NCBI GenBank assembly: GCA_003508835.1
Contig: PUFA01000286.1
Span: 310,001 to 374,000, forward strand
Origin: Eonycteris spelaea
Taxonomy: Eukaryota > Chordata > Mammalia > Chiroptera > Pteropodidae
Direction of reading: 5' to 3'
Length of the DNA: 64,000 nucleotides
Shown here: piece by piece, positions 50,241 to 61,484 of the stretch
Position numbering within the stretch: position 1 is the stretch's first letter
How the letters are laid out: each line of letters starts with the position of its first letter
Made by a program: the position numbers and the translations under genes
Notes under the pieces: generated by a model
Seen by the model: only the letters and a program-made list of their open reading frames with translations
The model's database searches: none
What the model was told of the DNA's origin: nothing

Positions 50241-50792
50241 AAGTGTTTACTCTCTGTTGTTTCTTGTCATTGTTATCATTGTCACCATTATCATGAGGAA
50301 TGGAACTCACAAAAGCCAGTGTGCATCACAGAGATGAGATGGAAGAGAAAAGACTCAGTGAGCCCCCTACATTGCTCTAGCCCAGTTGCAGTCTGTTTCT
50401 GAGGCCCAGCTGCATTCTTGTCCTTGGGTTCCTTGGGCCACTCCATTATCCTTACAGAGCCCGCCTTTCTTAAGCTTGTTCTGCTTTCTTCCTGTTATTT
50501 GCAAAGGAAACAACCTCAATGTTTGTGAAGCATTCTTTTTCCCACAAAGAAATTTTGTAGTGAACATCTAAGGCCTTTCCAAGTATTTTATTTGTTTTAC
50601 TTTTTAACCAATAATGTGATCGGACAAACCATTTTTGATAGTTTAGTCAATTTCAAATTCTCCTGGCCTTTTTTTCCCTGAAATACATATAGTTCTGGAA
50701 AATAAAGATTATATATTAGGGGTAGAGGCTGAAGAGGACATAAAAGAGTTGAAGGGAGAGGTGGTACCCTAATATGAATCCTAAGACCAGAG

Positions 50793-51100
50793 TTGTTCAA
50801 TAGAAATATAATGTAAGTCATTTATTTTAAGTTTTCAAGTAATCACTTTAAAAAAACAACAGGTAAAACTAATTTTAAGAATACATCTTATTTAACCCAA
50901 TATGTACAAAGAATCATTTCAAATGCAACCAATATAAAAATTATTCATGAGATATTTTGTTACATTTTTAATGCTAAAACTTCAAAACCTGGTGTGTATT
51001 TTATAATTACTGCACATCTCCATTCAAACAAGTCACATTTCAAGTGCTCAATGTCCACATGTGGCTGGTGGCTACTGTCTTGGGCAGTGCACCTTCAGAT
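50793..51100 (+). repeat. DNA-transposon MITE (hAT-like), near complete
   Basis: Runs from 'ttcaatagaaatataatgta' through 'tatttaacccaatatgtaca' to 'gtggctggtggctactgtct'. Second copy of the family at 28395-28730. Confidence 0.65.
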
Positions 51101-51159
51101 TCTCATTCTGTGACTCTCATCCTAGAGATGTCAAGCATTTTGGAGAAAAGAATAGGAGG

Positions 51160-51290
51160 TCAGGAAACTTGAGTTTCAGACTCTGCTTTGCCAGTAAGCA
51201 GGCACATTAAGCTGGGCAAGTTACTTCATCTCTCTTAGCCTAAGTGCTTACTTTGTACCAAGAGGTGCTTGGTTTACCAGGTCTCTTCAA
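51160..51290 (-). repeat. MIR fragment, antisense
   Basis: The order 'tttcagactctgctttgcca', then 'gggcaagttacttcatctct' is MIR in antisense. Confidence 0.55.
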
Positions 51291-51329
51291 GTTGGAGCAT
51301 TATTTGACATATAGACAAAGAATCAAGAA

Positions 51330-51572
51330 ATGTCAGAAGAGGTAAGACAGAAAATAGACTAGAAATAACAAGGCCTTGGAGAGTAGGGAATGGAGAGATA
51401 TTGCTTAATGATTACAGAGTTTCTGTTTGGGATGATGAAAGTTTTGGGAATGGATATTGGTGATGATTGTACTAGACTGTGAATGTACTTAATGCCACTG
51501 AATCATATAGTCAAATTTGACAAATTTATGTTATATATATTTTACTATAATAAAAAATAATTAAAGATACTA
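51330..51572 (+). repeat. Old L1M 3' UTR
   Basis: Sense phrases 'ggtgatgattgtactagact' and 'cttaatgccactgaatcata' mark an L1M 3' end, ending in AATAAAAAATAA. Confidence 0.6.
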
Positions 51573-51698
51573 CTGTCTCATAGGAAAAGGAATAAAGAAT
51601 TTTTCACTGCATACCCATTGTAAAAACTTTGTAATTTCACTTAACATTTTTGAAAATATGTGTCTCTGTCTTAGGAAGTTTGAGACCAAAATGCCCCT

Positions 51699-52075
51699 TG
51701 TTATGGACTGCATTCTGCCCCCACCTCAAATTCATTTGTTTAAGCCCTAATCCACAATGTTCTATATTTAGAGATAGGGCCTTTAAGGAGCTATTAAGGT
51801 TTAATAAAGTCACAAAGGTGGGAGCTTGATCTAATATGGCTGGTTTCCTTATAAGAAGAGACACATACCAAGGATGAACAAAACACAGAGAAAAGGCCAT
51901 GTGAGGACACAATGAAAAGGTGGTCATCTATGAGCCAAAGAAAGAGGCCTTAGAGAAACCCACCCTTCTGATACCTTGATCTTGGATTTCCAGTCTGCAG
52001 AACTGCAAGAATTAAATTTATCTACATTGCCCAGTCTGTGATATTTTCTTATGCCAGCCCTAGCAAACTAAGACA
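51699..52075 (+). mobile_element. MLT1A-type MaLR solo LTR
   Basis: 377 bp, starting TGTTATGGACTGCATTCTG and ending CAAACTAAGACA. Internal MLT1A phrases appear in order: 'gagatagggcctttaaggag', 'cttataagaagagacacata', 'ggccatgtgaggacacaatg', 'gataccttgatcttggattt'. The poly(A) signal is worn. No internal MaLR sequence is present. Confidence 0.85.
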
Positions 52076-52659
52076 CTCCCAAACCCATTCTCATCTCTAG
52101 CGTGCGTGCACATACACACGCACAAATAATTTTAATACAAAGGAAGGGTAAAATGAACATAAAATGAATAAGTAGGCTGATAACATCACTTCCTATTAAT
52201 AAGCGAGGTACTCTAATAGATATTTTACAAAGTATTATGAAGGCATATTCTAGTTGTAGGGGCAAGGAAAAGGTAAGATTTAATGCTTTCTCATTGGCTT
52301 ACTTATATGGTACTGAAAAGATGCTGGGGCATTTGGCAAAAAAAGAGTCCTTATAATTACTTTTTGTTTTATTTGGAACTCTTTCTTCTCTATGCACTTG
52401 CTGCTTCTGCTTTTATTTTTAACTCTTGTGATTGTAATAATATAAGGCCATGCCTATGAGGAGCCTGAGATATTTCTTGTTGGCAATAACAATATATTTT
52501 GACTACTTGGCTATTCAAATTAGGTAACAGTGCCTTCATCATGAAAAATATTAAGTAAAATAGAGCACCAAAAGAGCTTAACATAAAATAAAAAGTTCCT
52601 AAAAGGAATTTGTAACTGATGAGTGATTATCAGACAGAGAAAAATCTCAAAAAACTTGG

Positions 52660-53190
52660 AGTCAATCAGCCTGGCTTTATATCCCAGCTCTGCCACTCTG
52701 TAGGTTAGTGCATTCCAGCAAGGGATTAACCCTTTAAATTCTGGGATTCTCCATCTATGATATGTAGTTAATAAAATGTAGGAGATGAACTATGTAAACT
52801 GGTGCTTAATAACTGTCGGCTCTATTTATTCAGGCCTATTTTATATTAGCTGTTGCTTCTCTGACTCCCCTGCTCAGTTGTCATTACTACAACAGTCTCT
52901 GGGCCTCAGCAGGCACTTTTATTAGTCAATCTTGAGGACAATCTTGAGGATAAACCACTACATGATTCCTTTGAGCCTGAGGCAGGATTAACTGCTCTTT
53001 CTTCTCCTTACTGACTACATCTCTTGCTCTCTTAGAACAACTAGATTTCATTTACATGTTCATTGAATTAACATTTTCAGAGAACCCTCCATGTGTCAGG
53101 CACTGCATTAGGTTATGGATAATAGTTATTGTCCTCATGGAATTTCTAACCTGGAAGTAGAAAGAAAAAAGTTAAGTACATTGTTGTGGA
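52660..53190. repeat. MIR-like fragments
   Basis: An antisense MIR (52660-52830, 'ctctgccactctgtaggtta') and a weaker sense MIR-like piece (53080-53190, 'tgtgtcaggcactgcattag'). Confidence 0.45.
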
Positions 53191-53714
53191 GTTTTCATAA
53201 ATGCTCTGGGATAATGATAAAATGTTCAAAATCATGAATAACCACTTCTTTTTTTACAGAAAATATGTAAGATCATGTACATATGTAGGATATTATAGGG
53301 GCAAAGGGCTGGAAAGGAGAGGGCATTTCTGTGCACAGTAGCTTAAACCCCTTGTAATCTCCAAGGAGCCATATGCTCTCACTTCCAAAAATATACATGA
53401 TTTAAGCTTATTGTTCAGTGTAGTTTTATAGTTGTTTTGTAGTTGTTTCTTAAATGTTGTGCCTATGAAATATAATGGGAGACCGAAAGGTGAGCTAACA
53501 CCTACCTCTTTGAGAGAAGACAATGTTCCAGAATACTTTAATCAATGTTCATTGAGTACCTTAAGTCAAGGAATAATAAACTCCCATCCACTAGACATAA
53601 GTTTATCTTTATGATATTCATGAAAGAAAGAACTTGATAAGAAAGTAAACAGTAAACATAAAAGAAAATGTTTTCAAACACTATGGAAGTAAACATTTAC
53701 CTATGCAAATCAGA

Positions 53715-54360
53715 GGTACCCACCAAACCCTGGTCTCTGCTATTGCAGGAAGCAACGATGGAGGAAATTAGACGCTCAGACAACTTTGTTAGAGGAAGGA
53801 GAATTTAATGCCGCAGAGTGGGGCTTTCAACAGACCCAAAGCATGATTTCCCCTTGGTTAGATTTCTTACAGCTTATATACCCTTGCAGTGTCCATTCAA
53901 GGGGCACGTGAGTCCTTTGTCTTGAGGTTTCACATGTGCTTTGTGACTCAGGATGGGAGGGGGAGCTTTGGGTCGAGGGTTGCAAGGGGAGAAGAATTTC
54001 CAGACCACTGGTCTTACAGGTCGTTTGTTTTGCAACCTTGGCATTATCAGCACTATTATAGGATTCTCGAACAGAGAGACGGGACATTGAGGTTATAAGT
54101 AGGAAGCAACACTTATTAATGCCAGCACCTGCTCAGTGGATTCTTATCCAAAGGCTGAGCCCTGACTGTAACATAACAAGCAGTTTTATAGTCTTGTTAT
54201 TCCTACACAACTACAGAGATAAGGAAGGACATTAGTTAGTTGGCAAGCCATGAATCAACAGATGTGAGCTGGAGAGTCCTGGAAGGGGGAGAGAGGGAAG
54301 TTAGGAATGGGCTTTAACTGGCTGAGTTGGTCATTTCTGCAACGCTTTCCCTTTCAAATG
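53715..54360 (-). mobile_element. LTR-like composite (probable class I ERV), two promoter/poly(A) modules
   Basis: The minus strand has two successive LTR-like modules. The first has a TATA-like TATAAAA (54184-54190) and ends in a Tyr/Ser-codon-free, CT-rich segment near 54070. The second has TATATAA (53874-53880), ATTAAA (53804-53809) and a CT-rich segment ending 'gggtttggtgggtacc' near 53715. GC content is above the surroundings. The open frames across it are short and unrelated to known proteins. Boundaries and family are inferred; no target duplication was identified. Confidence 0.45.
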
Positions 54361-54479
54361 CCTCCTCTCCTCTCTCACTGCTATCCTAAGGATGAAAATT
54401 ATTTGTTTATTAAAATAGGAAATTTAGGTCACTTCCTTATTATTCAAAAAAAATAGAATTTTAGAATTTTTAAGATAGA

Positions 54480-54575
54480 AGGTACCTTAGAGAACTGGTT
54501 CAACTTCTTTCTTTTAAAGATGAGGAAACAGCAGAGAAGAGAGGTTCAGATGATTTGCTGACTCTAGTCAATAAT
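54480..54575 (+). repeat. MIR-like fragment
   Basis: The 'aaagatgaggaaacagcaga' and 'gaggttcagatgatttgctg' order is the conserved MIR core. Confidence 0.5.
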
Positions 54576-54731
54576 ATTCACAGCATTACTTTTAACTAAA
54601 ATTTTAATTATTTAAATTACTTCCTGATTCAGGTAGACTTCCCCTCTAATTAGTTTTAATTAATGATTCTTTTTTTTGAGTACCACCTTTTCAATGAAGT
54701 AACATTGCTAGAAATAAAGCAAGCAACCTAC

Positions 54732-54825
54732 CACACCAGTGTTTGGAAGCAAAGTTCCTGTTCAAGTCTGTTCCAATGCAAGGATTGTTTTCATGAAAAG
54801 AACGGTTCTTTCTCCACATTCGATT
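54732..54825 (-). CDS. CPB2: CPB2 exon 8 (substrate-carboxylate binding loop)
   Basis: Encodes NRMWRKNRSFHENNPCIG then TDLNRNFASKHWC. The NRNF motif supplies the Asn144/Arg145 pair (carboxypeptidase A numbering) that grips the substrate's C-terminal carboxylate, and Arg of NRMWRKNR corresponds to Arg127. The exon is 94 bp with acceptor TTTAG|AATCGA and donor TGTG|GTAGGT. The frame joins exon 9 through a split Glu codon. Fully in frame. Confidence 0.96.
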
Positions 54826-55217
54826 CTAAATAAACAAAACACAGATAATCATGGTGGCCATGTTTGTGGTTCAAGGAAAGACAGGACTTTTAAAACCTAA
54901 GTAGCCAGGGTTTTGTTTCTCTTAGTCAATCCTATCACTTCTTCCTCTCACTCGCTGTCTTCACAGTATTCCTTTACACAGCTTGTGTTTATAGCCAGGT
55001 TTCAATCATGTTCACTCAAACTATTTCAGTTTTGAATTTAAATAATCACAATATTTGATCAATTTTGATGTAGACAAATTTTCATTTGGTTTTGCTAGGC
55101 TGCATATTGGCCTTCTTGTTTAGTCTTGTTTCCCTTAATTTTATGCATCATCATTTTGAGTTCCTTCGAAGAAAAGTAAAATAACTTTGTGTTTCAACTC
55201 AAATTAAAACTGAGTTA

Positions 55218-55500
55218 GGAGGTTTTTTTTTAATTGAAATATATTTGACATCTAATATTTCTTAAATTTAAAGTGTACAACATATTGATTTGATACATTT
55301 ATATATTGTAATAGGATAGCCATTTTAGTGATAGTAAACACCTCTATCAGATCACATAATGATCATTTCATTTTTATGGTGGACATAATTAAGATTTAGT
55401 ATCTTAGCACATTTTATGATTATAATACAGTATTGTTGAGTAATGAGTTTCAATGTTCTCTTTAGATTGAATTCAACACTCTAAAAGCTACAGGAGATAG
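55218..55500 (-). repeat. L1 3' UTR fragment, antisense
   Basis: Antisense L1MA-type 3' UTR: 'ttaattgaaatatatttgac', 'aaagtgtacaacatattgat', 'atacagtattgttgagtaat'. Confidence 0.65.
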
Positions 55501-56569
55501 AGGAAGACACCCCTAGCCTGATGGCTCCTTTGATTGTACTGATTCGATTCTGGTTTGGAGACATAAAGCAAATTCCCCCCATAGATGCTTGGGGTAAACT
55601 AGGAAATTTTATCAAGTAAACAGTTGCATAGACTTTAAGTTCTAAGTTTGGGGTGATATGGCACTCTTTTCCCCTACTCTCACCAGCCCTCTGTCAAGCC
55701 TCCCTGCTTCCAACCCCTGGCCTGTGGTTTGGTGGGTAGTAACGATTGCCCTGGAGAAATTAGGTTCTCAAACTGCAGGGACTAATTGACAGAGTTAAAA
55801 CAGAAAGGCCAGCTGGAAAGTAAGAACATCTAAAGGATAACTGATTTCTGCTATGATTCAGGTGAAGGCATAAAATTGTTATAGTATCAATCTACAAATG
55901 TGACCATTTATTGAACACTAAATTTGTGTTATGTATATGGTAGGTATTTCTCATTAGTTCAAGATTTGCCCTCCCCCACCTGCAAATGCTTATCCACAGT
56001 ATTCCTCTCACCTTAGATGACTTTTTAAAAAATCAATCTCTATCACTCCTGTCTCTTCTGCATAAATTGCCTCCTATGTGAACAATTCCTGTATAATCCC
56101 AAATATTTCTAATCACCGCAATTATTCTCATTCTCCTAAGTGTTTACATGTGCTATTCAAATAGGTTTTTCTGAACTTATATATACTTAGTTGCCTTTTT
56201 ATATCCCCCTCATTAAATTAAAAAAGACTGTACTTCATATAGTTTGAGTAATTTTACATGAATCATGATGTTGATGGGCTAGAGAAAACATTTATAATGG
56301 TTTCTGATATAGACGAGATTGACCAGGGTACTTATACTTATGCTCATGATTGAGTTTAAGGTACTAAGGTTTAAATTCACATATCAGCTAGAATAAAAGC
56401 TCAGTTAGAATGCTGTTTTGGGTCTTTCAATTTATGATTTTACAAATCAAAATGCCATTCAAAGGATTCCTAGTAAGAATAAATGGATATAGGCATTACA
56501 CATCAATGGTAGCTAATATCTCAAAAGAGTCACAATCAGATGTTATACGCATCCTGATGGGAGGACACA

Positions 56570-57175
56570 CTCGCACAATGAAGTAGTCTTGCCAAGAAAG
56601 TCAATCCTGAATCTAATTAAGCCCCTAGATCCAAATATCAAGTTTTAGAAAATTAAGAGGACAGCAGAATCTTTAAACTGCAACATGGCAAAATGCAAAT
56701 AGCAAATCCAGACAATGGGAAACACTTTGGTTCAATAAATAAATGGCAAGGAAGAATGAGAGTTAAAAGAGTGAGACTGAGAGCATCTATGGATTATAAT
56801 AGAATCAAATGACATGTAAATCAATCATAACATAATAGCCTTCTTTGGATCCTGAATCACAGAAAGAAACTTATTAAAAAGTTATGATACCACTGGAAAT
56901 TTAAATAGTGATTGGACATTTATATTAATTATTATTAATTATATTACATGTGTAATTGTACTGTGGTTGTTTTTTAAGAGCTCTTAAAGATGCATAGCAA
57001 AATATTTATTGATGAAATAATATCTGAGATTTGCTTCAAAATAATATGGATAAGGTAAAAGTAGGTGGGGCATGTAGATAAAAAAAGATGGGCTATGAAT
57101 TGATTGTTCTTGAAGCTGTCTGACAGGTACATAGGAGTTAATTATTTCCACACATATATGTTTGAACTGTTCCAT
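56570..57175 (+). repeat. Probable old L1M/LINE 3' fragment
   Basis: Contains 'gtgtaattgtactgtggttg' and a 'tgtttgaactgttccataat' ending typical of old LINE 3' ends. Weak assignment. Confidence 0.35.
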
Positions 57176-57305
57176 AATGATAATTAAACATTTTTTTTAA
57201 TAAAACCATTGTGTCAAGATCCAGGATTCTATGAATAATTCATCCTGTGTATCCTGCATCCTTAAAGGGAGGGGAGCATGTTTTGTTTTATTCGGCTTCA
57301 CTTAC

Positions 57306-57416
57306 CTTTTTCCATGTGTAGTCATAACCATCCACATTAACTACCGGCATGACATAGAAATCTAAGTGCCTCAGAAGATTGGTATATAGACTTTCTTCCT
57401 CATAGTATTGAGTTAC
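57306..57416 (-). CDS. CPB2: CPB2 exon 7
   Basis: Encodes [19 protein letters not shown] then [18 protein letters not shown], exactly 37 codons, in phase 0 at both ends (TTGTAG|GTAACT; AAAAAG|GTAAGT). The [14 protein letters not shown] strand is a signature of M14A carboxypeptidases. The loop after TQYY is an acidic EEES where human has a neutral GIIG-type sequence (from memory); mouse also carries charged residues there, so this is ordinary loop divergence. Confidence 0.96.
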
Positions 57417-59790
57417 CTACAAATTAAACCAAAGTATGTTTAATGATATCTCTTTTAAGTTCTTCTAAACTTTATCTGTTTCTTTATATGTTTTTATTTT
57501 TTTTTAAGTTCACTAAAATAATAACTTTCAGGAAGCATATCAGTTCCTGGAAAGAAGGAATTTAGGGTACTAAACTGCCAAGTGCTGGTAAATACCTTGG
57601 ATACAGGACAAATGTTTCCCTATTTAATGGAGGCACCAAACAGAACCAAATGTTTTCTAAAATTTCCTCTAAGAAACAAAAATAATTATTTGTTAAATCC
57701 ATAAAGTCTACCACAAATATTTAAGGAAACAAAAATCTAGATATAGTTTCACTTCTTTTTCAATAATCTATATCAACCAGAGCTTAAACTAACCTTGTCA
57801 TATGCCAGATAGAACTAATGATATTTTCTGTGTTGTCTTTATAGCTTGTGAAGCTAAATTTTTGCAGCAATAAAGTGTGTTTTCCAAGCATTGGATTATT
57901 TGGCTTTAAAACGGCCATAGCTTTTCCTAGGTACTAGCTATGAGTTTCCCAGTAGACATCATCTGACACTGGTATTCTCTGCTTTAGACTCACACCTTTA
58001 TTAGGGTCGCATATTTCAACATTATCCAATGATGTCCTCATTTCAATGACTGAAAGGTTTACCCCAGAGTAACCAAACAGAGAGGCAGGACAAACCACAA
58101 GGACAAATTTCAGCTGGTTAAACCTTTATCTAGGACTGAGATTTGGTATAAAAATTTCACCTGTGGCAACATTGCTACATTTTAATTTGTGGATTAGTTT
58201 ATAATTATTTGTTGCTTCAAACTTTATTTGAAAAACTTTAAGAAATAGTTTTATTATCAACAAAAGAAAAATGTTTTTTAAATCCTACCTTAGCTGTAGC
58301 AAAATGTTTACCATTTTCTCTTCAAATATTTAAAATATTATATTTCCCTAAAATAATTGAATCATATTAAAATTCTTTGCAATGGATAACACTTATGAAG
58401 TATAGGAGAAATAAAAGCAAAAATATAAGTTATTTTTTAATGTACTATGATTCAGAAATGAAAGCTTAATGAGAAGGAAGAAAATTTTATAAGATAGAAG
58501 AAGCTATTTTAAATAGCTGAGCAATGAGTTAAATACACTTTTATTCTACAAATTTGTAAATTTATGTTGGAGTCATGTTTCAGTTATAACATAGCATTCA
58601 TTGTCAGAAGAAAAGATTATGAGATCTTATTTATTTCAAAATATAAAGCATTTATCATTTTTATTTCTGCAATGTGTGCTGAACTTTTAATAGATATGCC
58701 ATAGTGAATTTCTTCATTTGCTTCACTCTCTTTATTTCCTTACTACCTTTATCAATGGTTAGTGAAAATCTTTCAGCAGAAAGTTAGGCTTTAAGAGATG
58801 ATCAATGTTAACTATGGAATTTCTTATATAGTAGTAGAGCTTCAAATAGGTGGGGTGAGCGAGGGCTGAAATATAACCTTTGTAAAAAGAAGGATAGAGA
58901 GGAAACTCTACAATAAGGGTACTTCTCAGTGTCTGTAGTGGAGAAGTAGACCCCGATGAAAGACTGACTTGAATGGATCAGCTAGATAATATAGTATCCT
59001 TAGGCCTTTAAATATTTTTCTGATTGGCTAAAGGTAAGATTGAATTATACTTGGAACTATGGCAGGCCTGTGTTGCTTTTCAGGTATTGTGAGTATTACA
59101 GCAAGGTTATTTAGATGCAGAGAAATCCAAGAAATATTCTTAATTGACTTTGTGAAATATGCCATTACTTATTAAAATCTCTTCAGGTTTGACATTTATC
59201 AAATAATCTATACTTCAAAAGCATACAATCTAAATATCTAAACATGTAATTGAAGTAATGTAACCTCTAAAATTATATAAGCCTACCTTATAATTCTGAC
59301 TTAGTACTATCCACTGTGTTTAAAGATGTTAATTCTTTTTCAAATAACATTTTCAGCCAAGTCAAACATGTTTGTAAACCTAATAATTCTTTACTATTAA
59401 TTTGTGATCTGTGTATCATGGGGCTCTCCAAGCATATCTCATCCAATGAGTTTTCATAGTATTCTGTAAATATATTTACTGTTATTATTTTATATCTAGT
59501 GAATAAATTACTTTTAATAAGGTGGGTGGCTGAAGAAATTATGCCTGACACACAAAAGTCATACCACCAAATGAGTAACATAATTGATATCACTGTCCTA
59601 CTATAAGAAAATGAGAATAAAGATGAGGAAAGGGGGTGACAGAGGAGAACATAAAAGAAATGATTGGTCTCAAGTTTTCTAAAGTGTAGAACAATAGGTT
59701 TCCTTTAGCTGAGATTGAAACAAAACTTTAAAAATCTTTATTGAATTGGAGAAGGAAGTGACAGACTGAGATAATGGAAAATACATATCA
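57417..59790. other. CPB2 intron 6, left part, no recognisable feature
   Basis: AT-rich intron. Small open frames (for example 59288-59593, -) have no recognisable protein features. Confidence 0.55.
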
Positions 59791-60835
59791 TGGTCTCTGT
59801 CCCACCATGCCTCTGGTTCCTGGCACAGAGCTCATAAAACCCTCGTAATTTCCTAAAAGAGCACCAGCAGCATCTTTTGTTCAAATATTTGGACTTTGCT
59901 ATGGCCATGCCAACCTGAACAAGTCCCATTCCATCTGATCTCAGAAGCTAAGCAGGGTCAGGCCTGATTAGTACTTGGATGGGAGACCAATTAGGAAGAC
60001 CAGGTGCTGTAGGCACAAAATTTTTTTTTAAGGGAATTGTAAGCTGACAAGGTCCTTGGAATCTGTGAGATCAACCAAGGGTTTCCTCACCTAAAAAATA
60101 ATAAATAAATAAATAAATAAAAATAAAATAAAGTAAAATATTTGGTCTTTGACACTGCTTTCTGATACAGAATTCCTAAATCCCTTGAAATTTCCTGGGT
60201 AATAGCAATATCCTTTGTTCTGATGAGGTAGGCTCCTGGATGAGGACTAGTTAACAGAAAGACCAAGCCAGGATTAGAAGCTTGAAATTTTCAGCCGCAT
60301 TCTTTATCCTCCAGGAAGAGGAGAAGAACTGAAAATTGATCCATCATGCCTAAATGATAAAACCTCTATAAAAATCCCAAAGGTATGGGGTTCATGGAGC
60401 TTCCGAATTTCTAAACACACGGAGATGCTGGGAAACTGGTGTACCTGGAGAGGGCAGGGAAGCTCTTCATTCCTTCCCACATAGTTTGTCCTAGTCATCT
60501 CTTTTATCTGTCTTTTCATATATAAACTGGTATATGGTAAATAAACTGTTTCTTTGAGTTCCGTGAGCTGCTCCAGCAAATTGATTTAACCCATGGAGGG
60601 GGTCTTGGGACCCTTCAATTTATAGTTGATTGGTCAGAAACAAAGATAACAACCTGGACTTTCAATTAATATCGAGTATGGAGAGGAGTCGGGAAGGCTT
60701 GTGGAATCTAATGCTATTGCCAGGTAAATAGTGTCAGAATTTAGTTAAATTATAGGATACTCAGCTGGTGTCATAGAATTGTTTGGTGTGGGTATACACC
60801 TATCTGGTATCAGAAGTGTTATGAGTGTAGTAATA
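59791..60835 (+). mobile_element. ERVL-type LTR, split by a MEG SINE
   Basis: Begins about TGGTCTCTGTCCCACC. After the SINE (59899-60135 plus target copy at 60136-60151) it continues with 'ataaaaatcccaaaggtatg', 'ggagagggcagggaagctct', AATAAA at 60540-60545, and the downstream 'tttgagttccgtgagctgct' and 'gaattgtttggtgtgggtat'. The layout matches an old mammalian ERVL LTR; I do not assert a subfamily. No internal coding sequence is present. Ends are approximate. Confidence 0.65.
59899..60135 (+). mobile_element. 5S rRNA-derived SINE (MEG type) with target duplication
   Basis: Begins CTATGGCCATGCC. The 5S-derived head runs to 'aggtgctgtaggcac' (about 60016) and includes all three internal promoter elements. 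The body follows ('gctgacaaggtccttgg', 'gagatcaaccaagggttt'), then an (AATA)n tail. It is flanked by a 16-bp duplication with one mismatch: AAATATTTGGACTTTG (59883-59898) and AAATATTTGGTCTTTG (60136-60151). This is the strongest marker that the host is a megabat. Confidence 0.9.
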
Positions 60836-61109
60836 TGAGATTAAAGGAGAAACATAGGAGTAATGTAAGTTTTCTTTACACAGAATTGAAAGCAAAGACT
60901 TCAGTTTACCCTTGAGTGCTTTACTTTTTAAATATAAAGTCACCTACACAAAAATTTTAAAGCTAAGTATTGTATTTTATTTTTCCTCCTACAGTTGTTT
61001 GAATCATTATGAAAGTCAGTTGATCTAGATTAGTTTTAGGCAGGAAAGAATGGAGCTTAAATGTCCATTAAAAAGAGCTTGTTAACTTGGGCTACAAAAC
61101 TCAGGCTCA

Positions 61110-61300
61110 CAGTATTGGCTCTCAGATTTAATATGTATAAGTTATGGCTCTCAAATTTAATATGTATAAAAGTGACCTGGGAACCTTGTAAAAATTATAG
61201 ATTTCTAAGCCAGAGATTTTAAGTCGAGTTCTGGGATGTGACCAGGGGAAATGCATTTAACAAACAGTCCAGCCTCTTCTGACACAGGTGGTCTTAGTCC
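61110..61300 (+). repeat. MER5A-like hAT MITE with local duplication
   Basis: MER5A-like order: 'ggctctcagatttaatatg', then 'tgacctgggaaccttgtaaa', then 'tctgacacaggtggtctta'. The 5' segment of about 27 bp is present twice in tandem (61114-61140 and 61142-61169) with two differences. Confidence 0.65.
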
Positions 61301-61302
61301 AC

Positions 61303-61343
<41 letters not shown>
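61303..61343. repeat. (AAT)n microsatellite
   Basis: About 13 AAT units 37 bp beyond the CPB2 exon 6 donor, on the intron side. Confidence 0.95.
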
Positions 61344-61345
<2 letters not shown>

Positions 61346-61379
61346 CTCTGGTTTAAAAGAATGTAAATACTGTACTTAC

Positions 61380-61484
61380 ATAGCCTATGAACCATAAGCA
61401 GAAAGCAGGAGAGATCCATTCTCTGGCATGGATTCCACAGTCAATCCACACAGCATTTTTGGCTGATTGCTCCTTTCTAGAAAC
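61380..61484 (-). CDS. CPB2: CPB2 exon 6 (zinc-binding HxxE motif)
   Basis: Encodes [17 protein letters not shown] then [18 protein letters not shown], 35 codons. The IHAREW block holds the first two zinc ligands, His and Glu (His69/Glu72 in carboxypeptidase A; His159/Glu162 in mature human TAFI), plus Arg71. Borders are GTGTAG|GTTTCT and TAT|GTAAGT. This is the best single piece of evidence for an M14A metallocarboxypeptidase, and the flanking residues identify CPB2 specifically. Confidence 0.97.

Noticed and set aside
59899..60016. Functional 5S rRNA gene
   Set aside because: It lacks the true 5S start, has many substitutions, and is the head of a SINE with target duplications.
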